Source: Polymorphum gilvum SL003B-26A1 (lineage in GTDB: Bacteria > Pseudomonadota > Alphaproteobacteria > Rhizobiales > Stappiaceae). Taken from it: a stretch of DNA of 64,000 bases. Within the stretch, counting starts at the first letter, position 1; the number at the start of each line of letters is the position of its first letter. This document shows positions 1 through 11,042 of the stretch, piece by piece. The position numbers were made by a program, and so were the translations under genes. The stretch lies in NCBI RefSeq assembly GCF_000192745.1, contig NC_015259.1, forward strand, positions 1,317,001 to 1,381,000. Direction: 5' to 3'. Below the pieces are notes generated by a model. The model was not told the DNA's origin and ran no database searches. It saw only the letters and a program-made list of their open reading frames with translations.

Positions 1-157
1 CGGTCTCGGCGAGCGCGGCCAGTGCCGCCTCCAGCTTGCCGGTCAGGCGTGCCAGCGTGCCCGCTTTCTCCGCCATGGCCTCGTGCTGGAGTGCGGCGGC
101 GAGCGGATCCTGCGCGGCATCGGAAAGCTGTTTCGGCGGACGGATCGACATGGGCAT
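1..157 (-). CDS. Hypothetical protein, N-terminal part only (runs off the window edge)
   Basis: About 52 codons are visible, starting at ATG 155-157 (a second in-frame ATG lies at 149-151), and the frame is open to the window edge. The protein begins MPMSIRPPKQLSDAAQDPLA and continues with an alanine/leucine-rich helical stretch rich in charged residues, consistent with a small coiled-coil protein. It resembles short conserved rhizobial proteins of unknown function (possibly the DUF6665 type), but this is a memory-based impression. It lies downstream of the transporter gene on the same strand with a gap of about 55 bases, so it could belong to the same transcript. No function can be assigned. 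Confidence 0.5.
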   Translation of the reverse strand, partial: MPMSIRPPKQLSDAAQDPLAAALQHEAMAEKAGTLARLTGKLEAALAALAET

Positions 158-211
158 GCTGACCTTGCGACGGGCGGCGTGGGTCAGCCATTGCCCGTCC
201 GGCCGGCGAAA

Positions 212-1525
212 TCAAGGCGTTGCCGCCTCGCCGGCCGGACGGTGGTGCACGGCCAGGCGCTCCAGGCGGGCGAGCAGCAGGGCGAGCGTGGCGACCTTGA
301 GCGCGCAGGGCAGGGCGGCATAGGCGAGCGCCAGCGCGAGGCCGCTGGACGAGTCGACAGCGGCGCCCGGCTGGTAGCCGGCGAGCCCGAGGGCGGGCAG
401 GGCGAGGCCGGTCGCCAGCGCCAGCGCCGCCTTGGAGACGAAGGCGAGCACGGCATGGAGCCGACCCGCGACGGCCTGGCCGCGGGTGGCGGCGATGTGG
501 TCGGCCAGGATCGCCGGCGGCAGGGCGAGGTCGGCGCCGAGGGCGAGGCCCGACAGCAGACAGACGGCGGCGTAGGCGGCGGTGTCGCCCGGACCGAGCA
601 GGGCCGCCCAGACGAAGGTGGCGACGGCGAGCGCCATCGACGCCGCCCAGGCGCCGAGCTTGCCGAGCCGGGCGGCAACGACCTGCCAGAGCGGCATGGA
701 GGCTGCGCCCGAGAGGAAATAGGCGAGCAGGAACAAGCCGGTCAGGTGCTCCGCCTGGATGCGGTCGCGGATGAAGAACAGCACCAGCACGGCCGGAATC
801 GCACTGGCCACGGTGTTCATCAGGTACACGGCGAAGAAGTGCCGCCGCCACGGATCGCCGAGCAGGCTCGGCCAGGACAGGGCGGGGCCGCCCGGCGCCG
901 GCCGGTCGAGCGGCGCGGTCGCCAGCCAACGCAGCAGCAGCGCGGTGGCGAACGCGAGGACGGGCAGATAGACCAGCGTCAGGCGGTGGAACGCCTCGAC
1001 CTTGCCGCCGCCGGTGTCCAGGAGCGTGGGGGCGAGCGCGGCGAGCAGCAGGCCGACCAGGCCGAGACCCTCGCGCCAGCCGGCGATGCGCGTGCGCTGG
1101 CGCATGTCCACCCGCCACAGGCCGCCGAGCGCCTGCAGGTTGATCGATACCACCGAGAAGCCGGTGGTGCAGACGAACACGGCCAGCGCGAACCAGGCGA
1201 GCGGGGCCTCGGTGCGCGGATGGAACAGCAGCCACAGGCCGCCGCCGAGCAGCGCGGCACCGGCGACCAGGATCGCCGGACGCCGGCGGTCGAAGCGGTC
1301 GCCGAGGGCGCCGATGAGCGGATCCTGCAGGGCGTCGACGGCCCTGAGCGCGAGCAGCACGACGCCGAGGCCGGCGAGCGGCAGGCCGAGCGTGGTGGCG
1401 TAGAAGTCAGGCGCGTGCAGGTAGACCGGCAGGCCGGCGAAGGCGAGCGGCAGCGCCATGGCGCCGTGGCGCGCCAGCGCGCACCGTGTCGGCGGCGCTG
1501 CGGCATGCGGCGCCGGCGCGCTCAC
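212..1525 (-). CDS. MFS transporter, GPH/MelB-like sugar:cation symporter family
   Basis: 437-residue inner-membrane protein with about 12 hydrophobic segments. After a short alanine-rich cytoplasmic N-terminus it has the arrangement typical of the glycoside-pentoside-hexuronide symporter branch: a first helix, then ALRAVDALQDPLIGALGDRF, matching the D-x-x-x-D-P-x-x-G signature in loop 2-3, followed by DRRRP. Substrate cannot be read from sequence. Its start overlaps the stop of the upstream secreted chalcone-isomerase-fold gene by 4 bases (ATGA), so the two are probably translationally coupled. In alphaproteobacteria this transporter class is often found beside such secreted proteins and lipid-modification genes, so transport of something other than sugar is possible. 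Confidence 0.75.
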   Translation of the reverse strand: MSAPAPHAAAPPTRCALARHGAMALPLAFAGLPVYLHAPDFYATTLGLPLAGLGVVLLALRAVDALQDPLIGALGDRFDRRRPAILVAGAALLGGGLWLLFHPRTEAPLAWFALAVFVCTTGFSVVSINLQALGGLWRVDMRQRTRIAGWREGLGLVGLLLAALAPTLLDTGGGKVEAFHRLTLVYLPVLAFATALLLRWLATAPLDRPAPGGPALSWPSLLGDPWRRHFFAVYLMNTVASAIPAVLVLFFIRDRIQAEHLTGLFLLAYFLSGAASMPLWQVVAARLGKLGAWAASMALAVATFVWAALLGPGDTAAYAAVCLLSGLALGADLALPPAILADHIAATRGQAVAGRLHAVLAFVSKAALALATGLALPALGLAGYQPGAAVDSSSGLALALAYAALPCALKVATLALLLARLERLAVHHRPAGEAATP

Positions 1526-2061
1526 GAGCGGGCCCCGACGAGGCGGGCGCGCAGGGCCGGTTCGCGGCTGTCGGGTCCGAGCCAGATGGCGAAGAAGCGG
1601 CGGGCGAACTCCGCGTCGCGGATCGCGCCGAGGCGCCGGCCGCCGGCGTAGAACACCGCATGGCCCTCGGCGGTGCGCACACCGGTGATCGAGGTGCCGG
1701 GCGCCACGTCGGGGAAGATCGCCCGCATCTGGCGCTCCCAGTCGGCGAGCCGGGCCTCGTCGCGCGTGCCCTGGCGGCGCATTTCCTCGGCCGAGCGGCG
1801 GGCGATGGCCGCGCCGGAAAAGGCGCGCAGGTAGGTCAGCCTGAGCGCGAAGGGCCGGCCGGCCTCGTAGTCGCCCTGCGGGGCGTAGAGTTCGGCGTCG
1901 AAGACGGTGAAGCCGAGGAAGGTCAGCCGGCCCTTGCCGACCAGTTCGGCGGCGGGCACGAGGCGGGCGGCCGGGCCGATGTCGGCCCGCGCGGAAACGG
2001 AGGCGAGAAGCAGGGCGGCAACGACGGCAACGACGGCAACGATCCGGATCGGTCCTGGCAT
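1522..2061 (-). CDS. Secreted chalcone isomerase-like domain protein
   Basis: 179 residues from ATG 2059-2061, chosen because AGAGGG lies 5 bases upstream; an upstream ATG (2086-2088) would add nine residues without a ribosome site. Residues 1-27 form a signal peptide ending ASVSARA. The rest has the pattern of the chalcone_isomerase-like family (LVGKGRLTFLGFTVFDAELY, then the basic helix around LRAFSGAAIARRSAEEM, and a C-terminal FFAIWLG). Members of this bacterial family are periplasmic proteins of unknown substrate and are not known to make flavonoids. It overlaps the downstream MFS gene by 4 bases, suggesting a shared role. Confidence 0.7.
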   Translation of the reverse strand: MPGPIRIVAVVAVVAALLLASVSARADIGPAARLVPAAELVGKGRLTFLGFTVFDAELYAPQGDYEAGRPFALRLTYLRAFSGAAIARRSAEEMRRQGTRDEARLADWERQMRAIFPDVAPGTSITGVRTAEGHAVFYAGGRRLGAIRDAEFARRFFAIWLGPDSREPALRARLVGARS

Positions 2062-2815
2062 GGCATCCCTCTGCGGACGGTGAGTCACAACCGGCGCCTA
2101 CGCGCGGCCGGGGCAGGCGGATCGCTCACGATCGTGCGAGTGGCCGCGCGAGGCGGGGAATGGGCCGGGGAGGCAACGGGTCGGGGGGGGATGGCAGGGA
2201 GCGGCCAGCGCCGAAAGCGCCGCACCCCGTGACGGAGCGGCGATGTCGGGGAGCGGCAAGGCGCATCCGTTGCTGCCTGCGCAGCATGAGTGAACTGTTT
2301 CTTCGGCAGCGCCGTCAGCGCCTTGCCCGGAAGGTTGGAGGTGACCCGGGGCCGGCCGGTCAGGCCCGTTTCACGCCCTTGCGGGCGCTGCAGTCAGGCC
2401 AGTTCCGGGTAGGCAGTATGGCCGCGGACTGCTCCGCAGCCAGCGCTCCTGCACCGCACCGGCACGCCGGGCCCGTTTTCCCGGCGCACCAGCACCCTTC
2501 CGATCCCGCCCCGCCGCGAACGGACGGCCCGTCGCACGGTCCCGCAAGGGGGCGAGATGGGGCCAGTGTAGGGGCGCCGGCGCGGCGGGGGGATAAGTTT
2601 TTCGAATTGGGCGGGCCCGATCCGGGGCAGGTCCCGATCAAGTCGGGATGACCGTTGGGGCAAGGGGCGCGGTCACGACACATACTCAGTCGTCACTCCG
2701 GACCCGATCCGGGGTCCACTCGTTTCAGGAGATGTTGGATAAGGCACTGCGTTGCGAACAGAACACGGTGCTGGCTGAGGCTCGCGCCGATGTCTGGATT
2801 CGTAATCGGCGTTTG
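2062..2815. other. Intergenic stretch with palindromic repeats
   Basis: About 750 bases between the secreted protein gene (leftward) and the 3' end of uvrB (also leftward). Open frames here have no ribosome sites and read as shadows of GC-rich sequence. The only structure recognised is the pair of palindromic repeat units at about 2617-2718. It may be the remains of decayed sequence; nothing else is supportable. Confidence 0.5.
2617..2718. repeat. Two dispersed palindromic repeat units, inverted relative to each other
   Basis: Unit A ends with TCCCGATCAAGTCGGGATGAC (shown in two parts: TCCCGATCAAG, TCGGGATGAC; about 2632-2652). Unit B starts at 2691 with CGTCACTCCGGA followed by CCCGATCCGGGGTCCA. 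Both carry the GTCA-T/C-CCCGG...GATCCGGG signature of the short palindromic elements scattered between genes in rhizobial genomes. They face each other across about 40 bases, so the RNA could fold into one long imperfect hairpin. The identification rests on the pattern only; copy number elsewhere in the genome is unknown. Confidence 0.5.
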
Positions 2816-5995
<3,180 letters not shown>

Positions 5996-6134
5996 AGCGC
6001 CAATATGGGCCGAGTCCGCCTGGGAGGAAAGAGGCCGTATCCGGTTTGTTCCGGCGATCGGCGCCTGTCCGGACGGAGGGTGACGGCCGCTCGTCGACGC
6101 AATCGGTCGAGCGACCGTCCCGGCCTGCCTCTGC

Positions 6135-6911
6135 TTACCGCTTGGGCGCGACGAGGGAGATCATGGCGCCTTGCGGGTCGCAGCAGTTGACGATCCAGCT
6201 GCCGCCGGGAACCTCCTGCGGGCCGTGCATGACACGCCCGCCGGCGGCGGTCACGCGCCCGGCGGCGGCGTCGATCGCCTCGACGGTGACGTAATAGTTC
6301 CAGGACGGCACGGGCATCTCGGGAGGCTTGGTCATGATGCCGCCGATCTGCCTGCCGCCGAGGGCGAAGCACTGGTAGACGCCCATCGGCCCCATGTCGA
6401 CGGCCATGTCCTTCTCCCAGCCGAACTGTCCGGCATAGAAGTCGAAGGACTGCGCGCCGTCGCCGGCATAGAGCTCGCGCCAGCCGAAGGTGCCGGGCGT
6501 GCCGTGTTCCGGCTCCGGCGGCATCGGGCCGTTGGGCATAGACGGCTTGAACAGGCAGAGCGCCGCGCCGTGCGGATCCGCGACCACGGCGAAGCGGCCG
6601 ATGGACGGGATGTCTTCCGGTGTCTTGAGGATCGCGCCGCCTGCGGCGGCGAAGGCACTTGCCTTGGCGTCGACGTCGTCGACGGCGACATAGCCGATCC
6701 AGCTCGGCGGGATGGACTGCGCGCGCATTTCCGGCGTCAGCGCCATCATGCCGGCGACGCCCATGTCGAAGCCGGGAACGGAAAAGATCGTGTAGTCGAA
6801 GCCGGCCATGCCGGAGTCCTTCGCCTGCCAGCCGACCACCTTGCCGTAGAAGTCGGCGGCGGCGGCCGGGTCGGAGGTCATGAGCTCGTACCAGATGAAC
6901 GTCCCCTGCAT
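6135..6911 (-). CDS. VOC family protein with two glyoxalase-like domains
   Basis: 258 residues made of two tandem betaalphabetabetabeta (vicinal oxygen chelate) domains. The first (about 1-120) begins [20 protein letters not shown] and the second (about 138-256) begins [20 protein letters not shown]; the near-repeat shows the duplication. Members are metal-binding proteins or enzymes of unknown substrate, sometimes annotated as glyoxalase or bleomycin-resistance-like. A GAGGAG ribosome site lies 6 bases before the ATG. It is followed upstream on the same strand, after 21 bases, by a DUF1579 gene, so they probably form one operon facing away from a MarR regulator. Confidence 0.8.
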   Translation of the reverse strand: MQGTFIWYELMTSDPAAAADFYGKVVGWQAKDSGMAGFDYTIFSVPGFDMGVAGMMALTPEMRAQSIPPSWIGYVAVDDVDAKASAFAAAGGAILKTPEDIPSIGRFAVVADPHGAALCLFKPSMPNGPMPPEPEHGTPGTFGWRELYAGDGAQSFDFYAGQFGWEKDMAVDMGPMGVYQCFALGGRQIGGIMTKPPEMPVPSWNYYVTVEAIDAAAGRVTAAGGRVMHGPQEVPGGSWIVNCCDPQGAMISLVAPKR

Positions 6912-6932
6912 CGCACTCTCCTCGTGGCTGGG

Positions 6933-7421
6933 TCAGGCGCGCCTGTAGTCGTGGGTCATGAAGGTCTGGAAGCTGCCGTCGGGCCGGCGGACCGAGCCCG
7001 AGAAGCGGCGGTGGTCATCGTCGACGAAGGCGATGACATCCCGATACACGGCAGTCTTCGCAGGGTCGTCGAAATCCGGTCCCTCCGCCTCGAGCGTCAG
7101 GGTGCGGCCGTCCGGCTCGACCCAGCCGCGATAGACCCACAGGCGATCCATCATCGAGCCGATCCAGGTGCCGACGTAGTGGCCAAGCGCGGCATCGAAG
7201 CCGAGCGTGATCACCATGGTCGCGCGGCTGCCATCGGGCATCGGCCCCGCGCTCTCGCCGACGACCCACAGGTCGCCGACCGACCGGACGGTCTCGGTCC
7301 AGCGCGTGTCCGGTTTCGAAGGATCGTACTCTGCATGGCCGGTCGTGGCGGTGACGACCCAGTCGCCGACCAGGCGCTGCAGGAAGCGGTGTTCGTCGCG
7401 GGGCGTCGAGGGCTGCATCAT
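6933..7421 (-). CDS. DUF1579 family protein
   Basis: 162 residues from the ATG at 7419-7421, chosen because AAAGG lies just upstream. The sequence has the DUF1579 look: an opening HRFLQRLVGDWVVTATT (a lipocalin-like first strand), WTETVRSVGDLWVVGES, and a later VGTWIGSMMDRLWVYRG. The fold is a predicted beta-barrel of unknown ligand. It is the first gene of a probable two-gene leftward operon with the VOC protein, and its promoter region is shared with the divergent marR-type gene. Repression by that regulator is likely but inferred from arrangement only. Confidence 0.75.
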   Translation of the reverse strand: MMQPSTPRDEHRFLQRLVGDWVVTATTGHAEYDPSKPDTRWTETVRSVGDLWVVGESAGPMPDGSRATMVITLGFDAALGHYVGTWIGSMMDRLWVYRGWVEPDGRTLTLEAEGPDFDDPAKTAVYRDVIAFVDDDHRRFSGSVRRPDGSFQTFMTHDYRRA

Positions 7422-7482
7422 CGTCTCGGCCTTTCTGCCGGTCCGGGGCGGCGGTGGGGATCGGGTTCCGCACTTGTACGGA

Positions 7483-7511
7483 TTGACGAGAAAAGTTGAT
7501 ATCAACATAAT
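7483..7511 (+). promoter_or_regulatory. Predicted promoter with overlapping 12-base palindromic operator
   Basis: TTGACG (7483-7488) and CATAAT (7506-7511) are separated by 17 bases, a good sigma-70 match reading toward the MarR gene. The perfect palindrome GTTGATATCAAC (7495-7506) fills the spacer and touches the -10, the expected place for an autorepressor. The expected transcription start falls on or next to the ATG at 7518, so the mRNA would have no leader. Confidence 0.6.
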
Positions 7512-7517
7512 TGAATC

Positions 7518-7964
7518 ATGTCAAATGCTCCCCTGATTCCCTTCCCCACCACCCTGCAGGTTCGCGACACCTGCCTGTGCCTGCATGCCCAGCGGGCGGC
7601 GCGGGCGCTGGCGCGGCGCTTCGACACGGCGCTGCAGCCGTTCGGCCTAACCAACCAGCAGTTCTCGCTGATGATGGCGCTGAACCGGCCGGAGCCGCCG
7701 ACGATGGGGCAGGTGGCGCGGCTGCTCGTCCTCGATCGCACGACGCTGACGGCGGCGCTGAAGCCGCTCGCCCGACGCGGCTGGGTGACGGTGGCGGCCA
7801 ATCCGGACGACCGGCGGGAGAAGCGTCTGCGGCTCACCGGCGAGGGGGAGGCGGTGCTCGCCGCCGCACTGCCGGTCTGGCGCGCGCTGCACGAGGCTCT
7901 GGAGGCGGGCCTTGAGGCCGACGCGGACACGCTGCGCCGGGGGCTCGCGGCCCTGAGCCGATGA
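7518..7964 (+). CDS. MarR family transcriptional regulator
   Basis: 148-residue winged-helix regulator. After a helical N-terminus (CLCLHAQRAARALARRFD) comes the recognition region MGQVARLLVLDRTTLTAALKPLARRGWV and the wing NPDDRREKRLRLTGEG, all classic MarR features. The N-terminal cysteine pair CLC (residues 19 and 21) could sense oxidants, but this is inference. It is divergent from the DUF1579/VOC operon with a palindrome in between, so it probably represses both itself and that operon until a small ligand binds. No Shine-Dalgarno sequence is visible, in line with a leaderless message. Confidence 0.85.
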   Translation: MSNAPLIPFPTTLQVRDTCLCLHAQRAARALARRFDTALQPFGLTNQQFSLMMALNRPEPPTMGQVARLLVLDRTTLTAALKPLARRGWVTVAANPDDRREKRLRLTGEGEAVLAAALPVWRALHEALEAGLEADADTLRRGLAALSR

Positions 7965-7976
7965 CCGGTCGGGATC

Positions 7977-9527
7977 TCAGGCGCTGCGCCGTCCGGATGC
8001 CGGAGGCCGCAGGACCGGCTCCGCATTCCGGGTGCCGGCCTGCTCGCGGTACAGGTCCTCGATGAACACGGCCATGTTGCGGCCGGCTTCCTTGGCGCGG
8101 TAGAGCGACTGGTCGGCCATGCGCAGGACCATGGAGGCGGTGTCGCCGTTGCGCGGAGCCAGCGCCCAGCCGATGCTGGCGCCGATGCGCGCGATGCCGC
8201 CGCCGACCGGGATCGGCTTGGTCGCCTCCTCGATGATGGTGTCGCACAGCCAGCGGATGTGGCTCTCTTCCACCGTCTCGGTGACCAGGGCGAGGAACTC
8301 GTCGCCGCCGGTGCGGGCGACGAGGCCGGAGCCGGACAGCGCCTGCTGCAGGCGGCGGGCGACGGTGCGGATGACCATGTCGCCGGCGTCGTGGCCGAAA
8401 CTGTCGTTGACCGCCTTGAAACGATCGAGGTCGATGGCCAGCACGGCGCAGGGGCGCGCGTGGCAGGCGGCCAGGGCGGCATCCAGCTTCTCGCCGAAAT
8501 AGACCCGGTTGCCGAGCCCGGTGAGGGAATCGTGCAGCGCCATGTGGCGGTTGCGCCGCTCGCTCTCCTCCAGCGCCCGCGAGCGTTCGGCGAGCTTGCG
8601 CGCCGCCGCCCAGCCAAGGGCAAGGAACGCGATCATCAGGCCGGCGGCGAGCGGGCCGACGGCGACGCGGATGGCGCTGCCGGGAGCGGCGGACGTCCAG
8701 GCGAAGGCGCCGATCGGCGGTGCGCCGTCGATGGCGACCGGCACATGCGCGGAGCTCGGGGCGGCGTCGGCCGTGTAGCGGAAGCCGTCGAGCAGGAAGG
8801 TGTCGGCGATACCTGCGAGAAGCCTCGGCTCGATCAGGCGCACGGACACGACGACGCCCGGTGGCCCGTCGGGCAGGGTGACGGCGTCGGTGTCCGGAAC
8901 CACCGCCATGGCGCCGACCAAGGCCGGGATGCCGGATACCGCGCGCACGTCAGTGGCGTAGATCGGCGCCAGTTCGCCCTTGTCGACATAGCGGACGCGG
9001 TAGCCTTCGGCGGCCGGGCGGCGGACGGCAGCATAGCCGGCGCGGGCACGGTCGACGAGATCGCGCGCGACGGCCAGAACCGGGTCCGCTGCGGCCGGCG
9101 GCACGACCTCGTCCTCGGCGGCGACCAGCAGCGGCGCGTCGCCGGCGTCGAGGAGCAGCGTCCAGTCGTGGTCGTAATCCAGCCACATCCGGCGGGCGAT
9201 GTCCGATGCTTCGGCCGGGGCGAGGCGGGCGGCCCGCACCGCCTCGACCGTCCGGTCGCTGACGGAAAGGAAGGTCTGGTCGCGGGCGAGCAGGGCGAGT
9301 TCGTGCTTCAGCGCTTCGCGCACCAGCGCCTGCTCGTGATGTAGCGCGAGGCGGTCGGCGCTGCGGGTCGTAGTCAGCAGGAGCCAGGTCATGGCGAATA
9401 CGCCGCCGGCGAGCAGCACGGCGACGGCGAGATAGGCGAGATGGCGCAGGCTGATACGCGACCGCGGCCCGCCGAGGTCGAGCGGCTCCATGGCCTCCGG
9501 CTTGGCCAGTCTGGTCTCGCGGTGCAT
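7977..9527 (-). CDS. Membrane-bound diguanylate cyclase (GGDEF domain)
   Basis: 516 residues from ATG 9525-9527, chosen because AGGGGA lies 7 bases upstream; a longer frame to 9614 has no ribosome site. One membrane helix near residue 28-50 and a second near 290-310 flank a periplasmic sensor region resembling CHASE4. The catalytic domain follows with HDSLTGLGNR, DLDRFKAVNDSFGHDAGD and an intact active site RTGGDEF, so it should make cyclic di-GMP from two GTP. No RxxD inhibitory site is evident five residues before GGDEF and there is no EAL domain. It ends 13 bases from the MarR gene on the opposite strand, tail to tail. Confidence 0.9.
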   Translation of the reverse strand: MHRETRLAKPEAMEPLDLGGPRSRISLRHLAYLAVAVLLAGGVFAMTWLLLTTTRSADRLALHHEQALVREALKHELALLARDQTFLSVSDRTVEAVRAARLAPAEASDIARRMWLDYDHDWTLLLDAGDAPLLVAAEDEVVPPAAADPVLAVARDLVDRARAGYAAVRRPAAEGYRVRYVDKGELAPIYATDVRAVSGIPALVGAMAVVPDTDAVTLPDGPPGVVVSVRLIEPRLLAGIADTFLLDGFRYTADAAPSSAHVPVAIDGAPPIGAFAWTSAAPGSAIRVAVGPLAAGLMIAFLALGWAAARKLAERSRALEESERRNRHMALHDSLTGLGNRVYFGEKLDAALAACHARPCAVLAIDLDRFKAVNDSFGHDAGDMVIRTVARRLQQALSGSGLVARTGGDEFLALVTETVEESHIRWLCDTIIEEATKPIPVGGGIARIGASIGWALAPRNGDTASMVLRMADQSLYRAKEAGRNMAVFIEDLYREQAGTRNAEPVLRPPASGRRSA

Positions 9528-9776
9528 CCGTGTCCCCTGCCTGCTGCGTCCGGTCGGCGGCAAGCGGAAGCTTCCCGTGCGGGCCGAACGCATCGATGCG
9601 CTCGTCACCAGCATGCGCCGGGGGGGTGAAGCAATCCTGAGTCGCGGGATGCAGCGGGAGGGAATCGCGCAACGGGGTTAACGGAACGCCACCGCGCTGC
9701 GGCGATTTGCGGTGGTGCCGCCGCAAGCGCGAAGACGTAGCGTCGCGCCACGGGATCGCGAGGGACGCAGAAGAGC

Positions 9777-10013
9777 ATGGGCATGAACGACGAACCGGGT
9801 GCGGAGCGATTGACGCCATGGTCCGATCTGGACGAGGCCCGGCAGACGGAATTGCTGGCCGCCTATCAGGCGGATCTGGACGCCCTGCCGCCGACCTGCT
9901 CGCTGGAGACGAAGGTCGAGCGCTTCGCGCGCTGGCTGGCCGGGCGCGGCATAGGCTTCTCGATGGACGACGTCGGCCGGCCCGGACCAGGACACGGTCG
10001 AAGCGCTCGGTGA
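9777..10013 (+). CDS. Small hypothetical protein
   Basis: 78 residues, starting at ATG 9777 (a second ATG six bases on). The sequence (LTPWSDLDEARQTELLAAYQ, then a conserved-looking LPPTCSLETKVERFARWLAGRGIGFSMDDV) resembles small uncharacterised proteins seen in related alphaproteobacteria. It looks soluble and mostly helical. Coding signal is good and a GAAGAG lies just upstream. A strong inverted repeat follows at 10022-10065. No function is known. Confidence 0.55.
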   Translation: MGMNDEPGAERLTPWSDLDEARQTELLAAYQADLDALPPTCSLETKVERFARWLAGRGIGFSMDDVGRPGPGHGRSAR

Positions 10014-10021
10014 CGGAATGA

Positions 10022-10065
10022 CCTGCCTGCCGGCCGGCGGGGAGGCGCGCCGACCGGCAGGCAGG
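10022..10065. terminator. Long GC-rich inverted repeat after the 78-codon gene
   Basis: Perfect 12-base arms CCTGCCTGCCGG (10022-10033) and CCGGCAGGCAGG (10054-10065) around a 20-base loop that itself can pair. There is no T-run, so it is either a non-canonical terminator for the gene before it or a transcript-stabilising hairpin between converging genes. Confidence 0.4.
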
Positions 10066-10100
10066 AGCCACGAAGGACCGGGTGGCGATGGGGCCACGGC

Positions 10101-10286
10101 CTAGTCTTCGTGGTGTTCGCCGACCGACATGTGCTTGGCAATGTAGGTCTTTTCTCCGATGCGCTCGATCAGGTCGATCCCCCAGTCTTTCAGCACATGG
10201 GCGTGCAACTGGTACTGATGGGCGGCGCTCAGTTCCATCGCCACGGCCTTCTGGAGGGTGTCGAGGCTGGCTTTTCTGGTGCTCAT
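10101..10286 (-). pseudogene. Bacterioferritin-like gene with an internal in-frame deletion
   Basis: 61 codons with a proper ribosome site (GGAAGGAACC before ATG). Residues 1-36 match the first helix of the alphaproteobacterial ferritin/bacterioferritin-like family (LQKAVAMELSAAHQYQLHAH, with the helix-A ligand-type glutamate and YQLHAHVLKDWG). Residues 37-61 (IDLIERIGEKTYIAKHMSVG) match the end of the last helix and tail of the same family. Roughly 100 residues, containing the other iron ligands, are missing in between, so no four-helix bundle or ferroxidase centre can form. The reading frame remains open, so a short peptide may still be made. It sits back to back with an oxyR fragment, marking a decayed oxidative-stress locus. 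Confidence 0.6.
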
Positions 10287-10360
10287 GGCAGGTTCCTTCC
10301 GTTCAGGGGCATTCAGGCTGCACTTTCGACCCGAAGCGGTTGACCGGGATCTTGAGGTAA

Positions 10361-11020
10361 GACTACGCCGCCGCGAACACCCGGTTCCTGTCCGGCGACC
10401 TGCATCTCGGCGCCATTCCGACGCTGGCGCCCTACCTGCTGCCGCGCGTCGTGCCGGCGATCCGCGACGACTATCCCGATCTCAGGCTGTTCTTCCGCGA
10501 GGCCACCACCGACGACCTGCTGGAGGACCTCCGCGCGGGCCGCCTCGACGCGATCCTGATCGCGCTGCCCTACGAGGTCGGCGACGTCGAGGTGCAGTTC
10601 CTGTTTGCCGACGGCTACCAGCTGGCCGTGCGACCGGACGATCCGATCGCCCGCAAGCAGATTCTGCGTGGGCCCGACATCGCCGACATGCACCTGATGC
10701 TGCTGGCCAGGGGACATTGCCTGCAGCGCCATGCCCTGTCGGCCTTCGAGCCCGGCGGGCCGGTGCAGGATCGCTCGTTCGAGGCGACCAGCCTGCCGAC
10801 GCTGATCGCGATGGTGGCGGAGGGTCTGGGGGCGACCCTGCTGCCGCAGGTCGCGATCGACGCAGGCGTCGCCGACGGTCAGGGCGTGGCGCTGGTGCCG
10901 CTCGACGGCGCCTGTCCGCGCCGGATGGTGCTCGCCTGGCGCAAAGCCTCGCCGCGCGCGACGGAGTTCCGCCGCCTCGGCGACGAACTCGTCCGCATCC
11001 GCGACGGTTTCCGACGTTGA
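10361..11020 (+). pseudogene. OxyR-type LysR regulator fragment lacking the DNA-binding domain
   Basis: Homology starts abruptly after a stop codon (TAA 10358-10360) at a point matching about residue 85 of OxyR (FLSGDLHLGAIPTLAPYLLP) and runs to the natural C-terminus. The effector domain is clear: RDDYPDLRLFFREATTDDLL, then the OxyR signature LMLLARGHCLQRHAL and DRSFEATSLPTLIAMVAEGL. The peroxidatic-type cysteine (HC-L) is present, but the partner cysteine expected nine residues on is phenylalanine (HALSAF). The entire N-terminal helix-turn-helix and linker are absent. A GTG at 10451 could start a 189-residue product, but it could not bind DNA. Called a pseudogene. Confidence 0.7.
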
Positions 11021-11042
11021 TCGTCAGAGTTAGTGCCCGGTG

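Noticed and set aside
83-1651. Long open frame on the + strand opposite the MFS gene
   Set aside because: Composition rich in Arg/Gly/Gln without motifs; it is the complement of a real transporter gene in GC-rich DNA.
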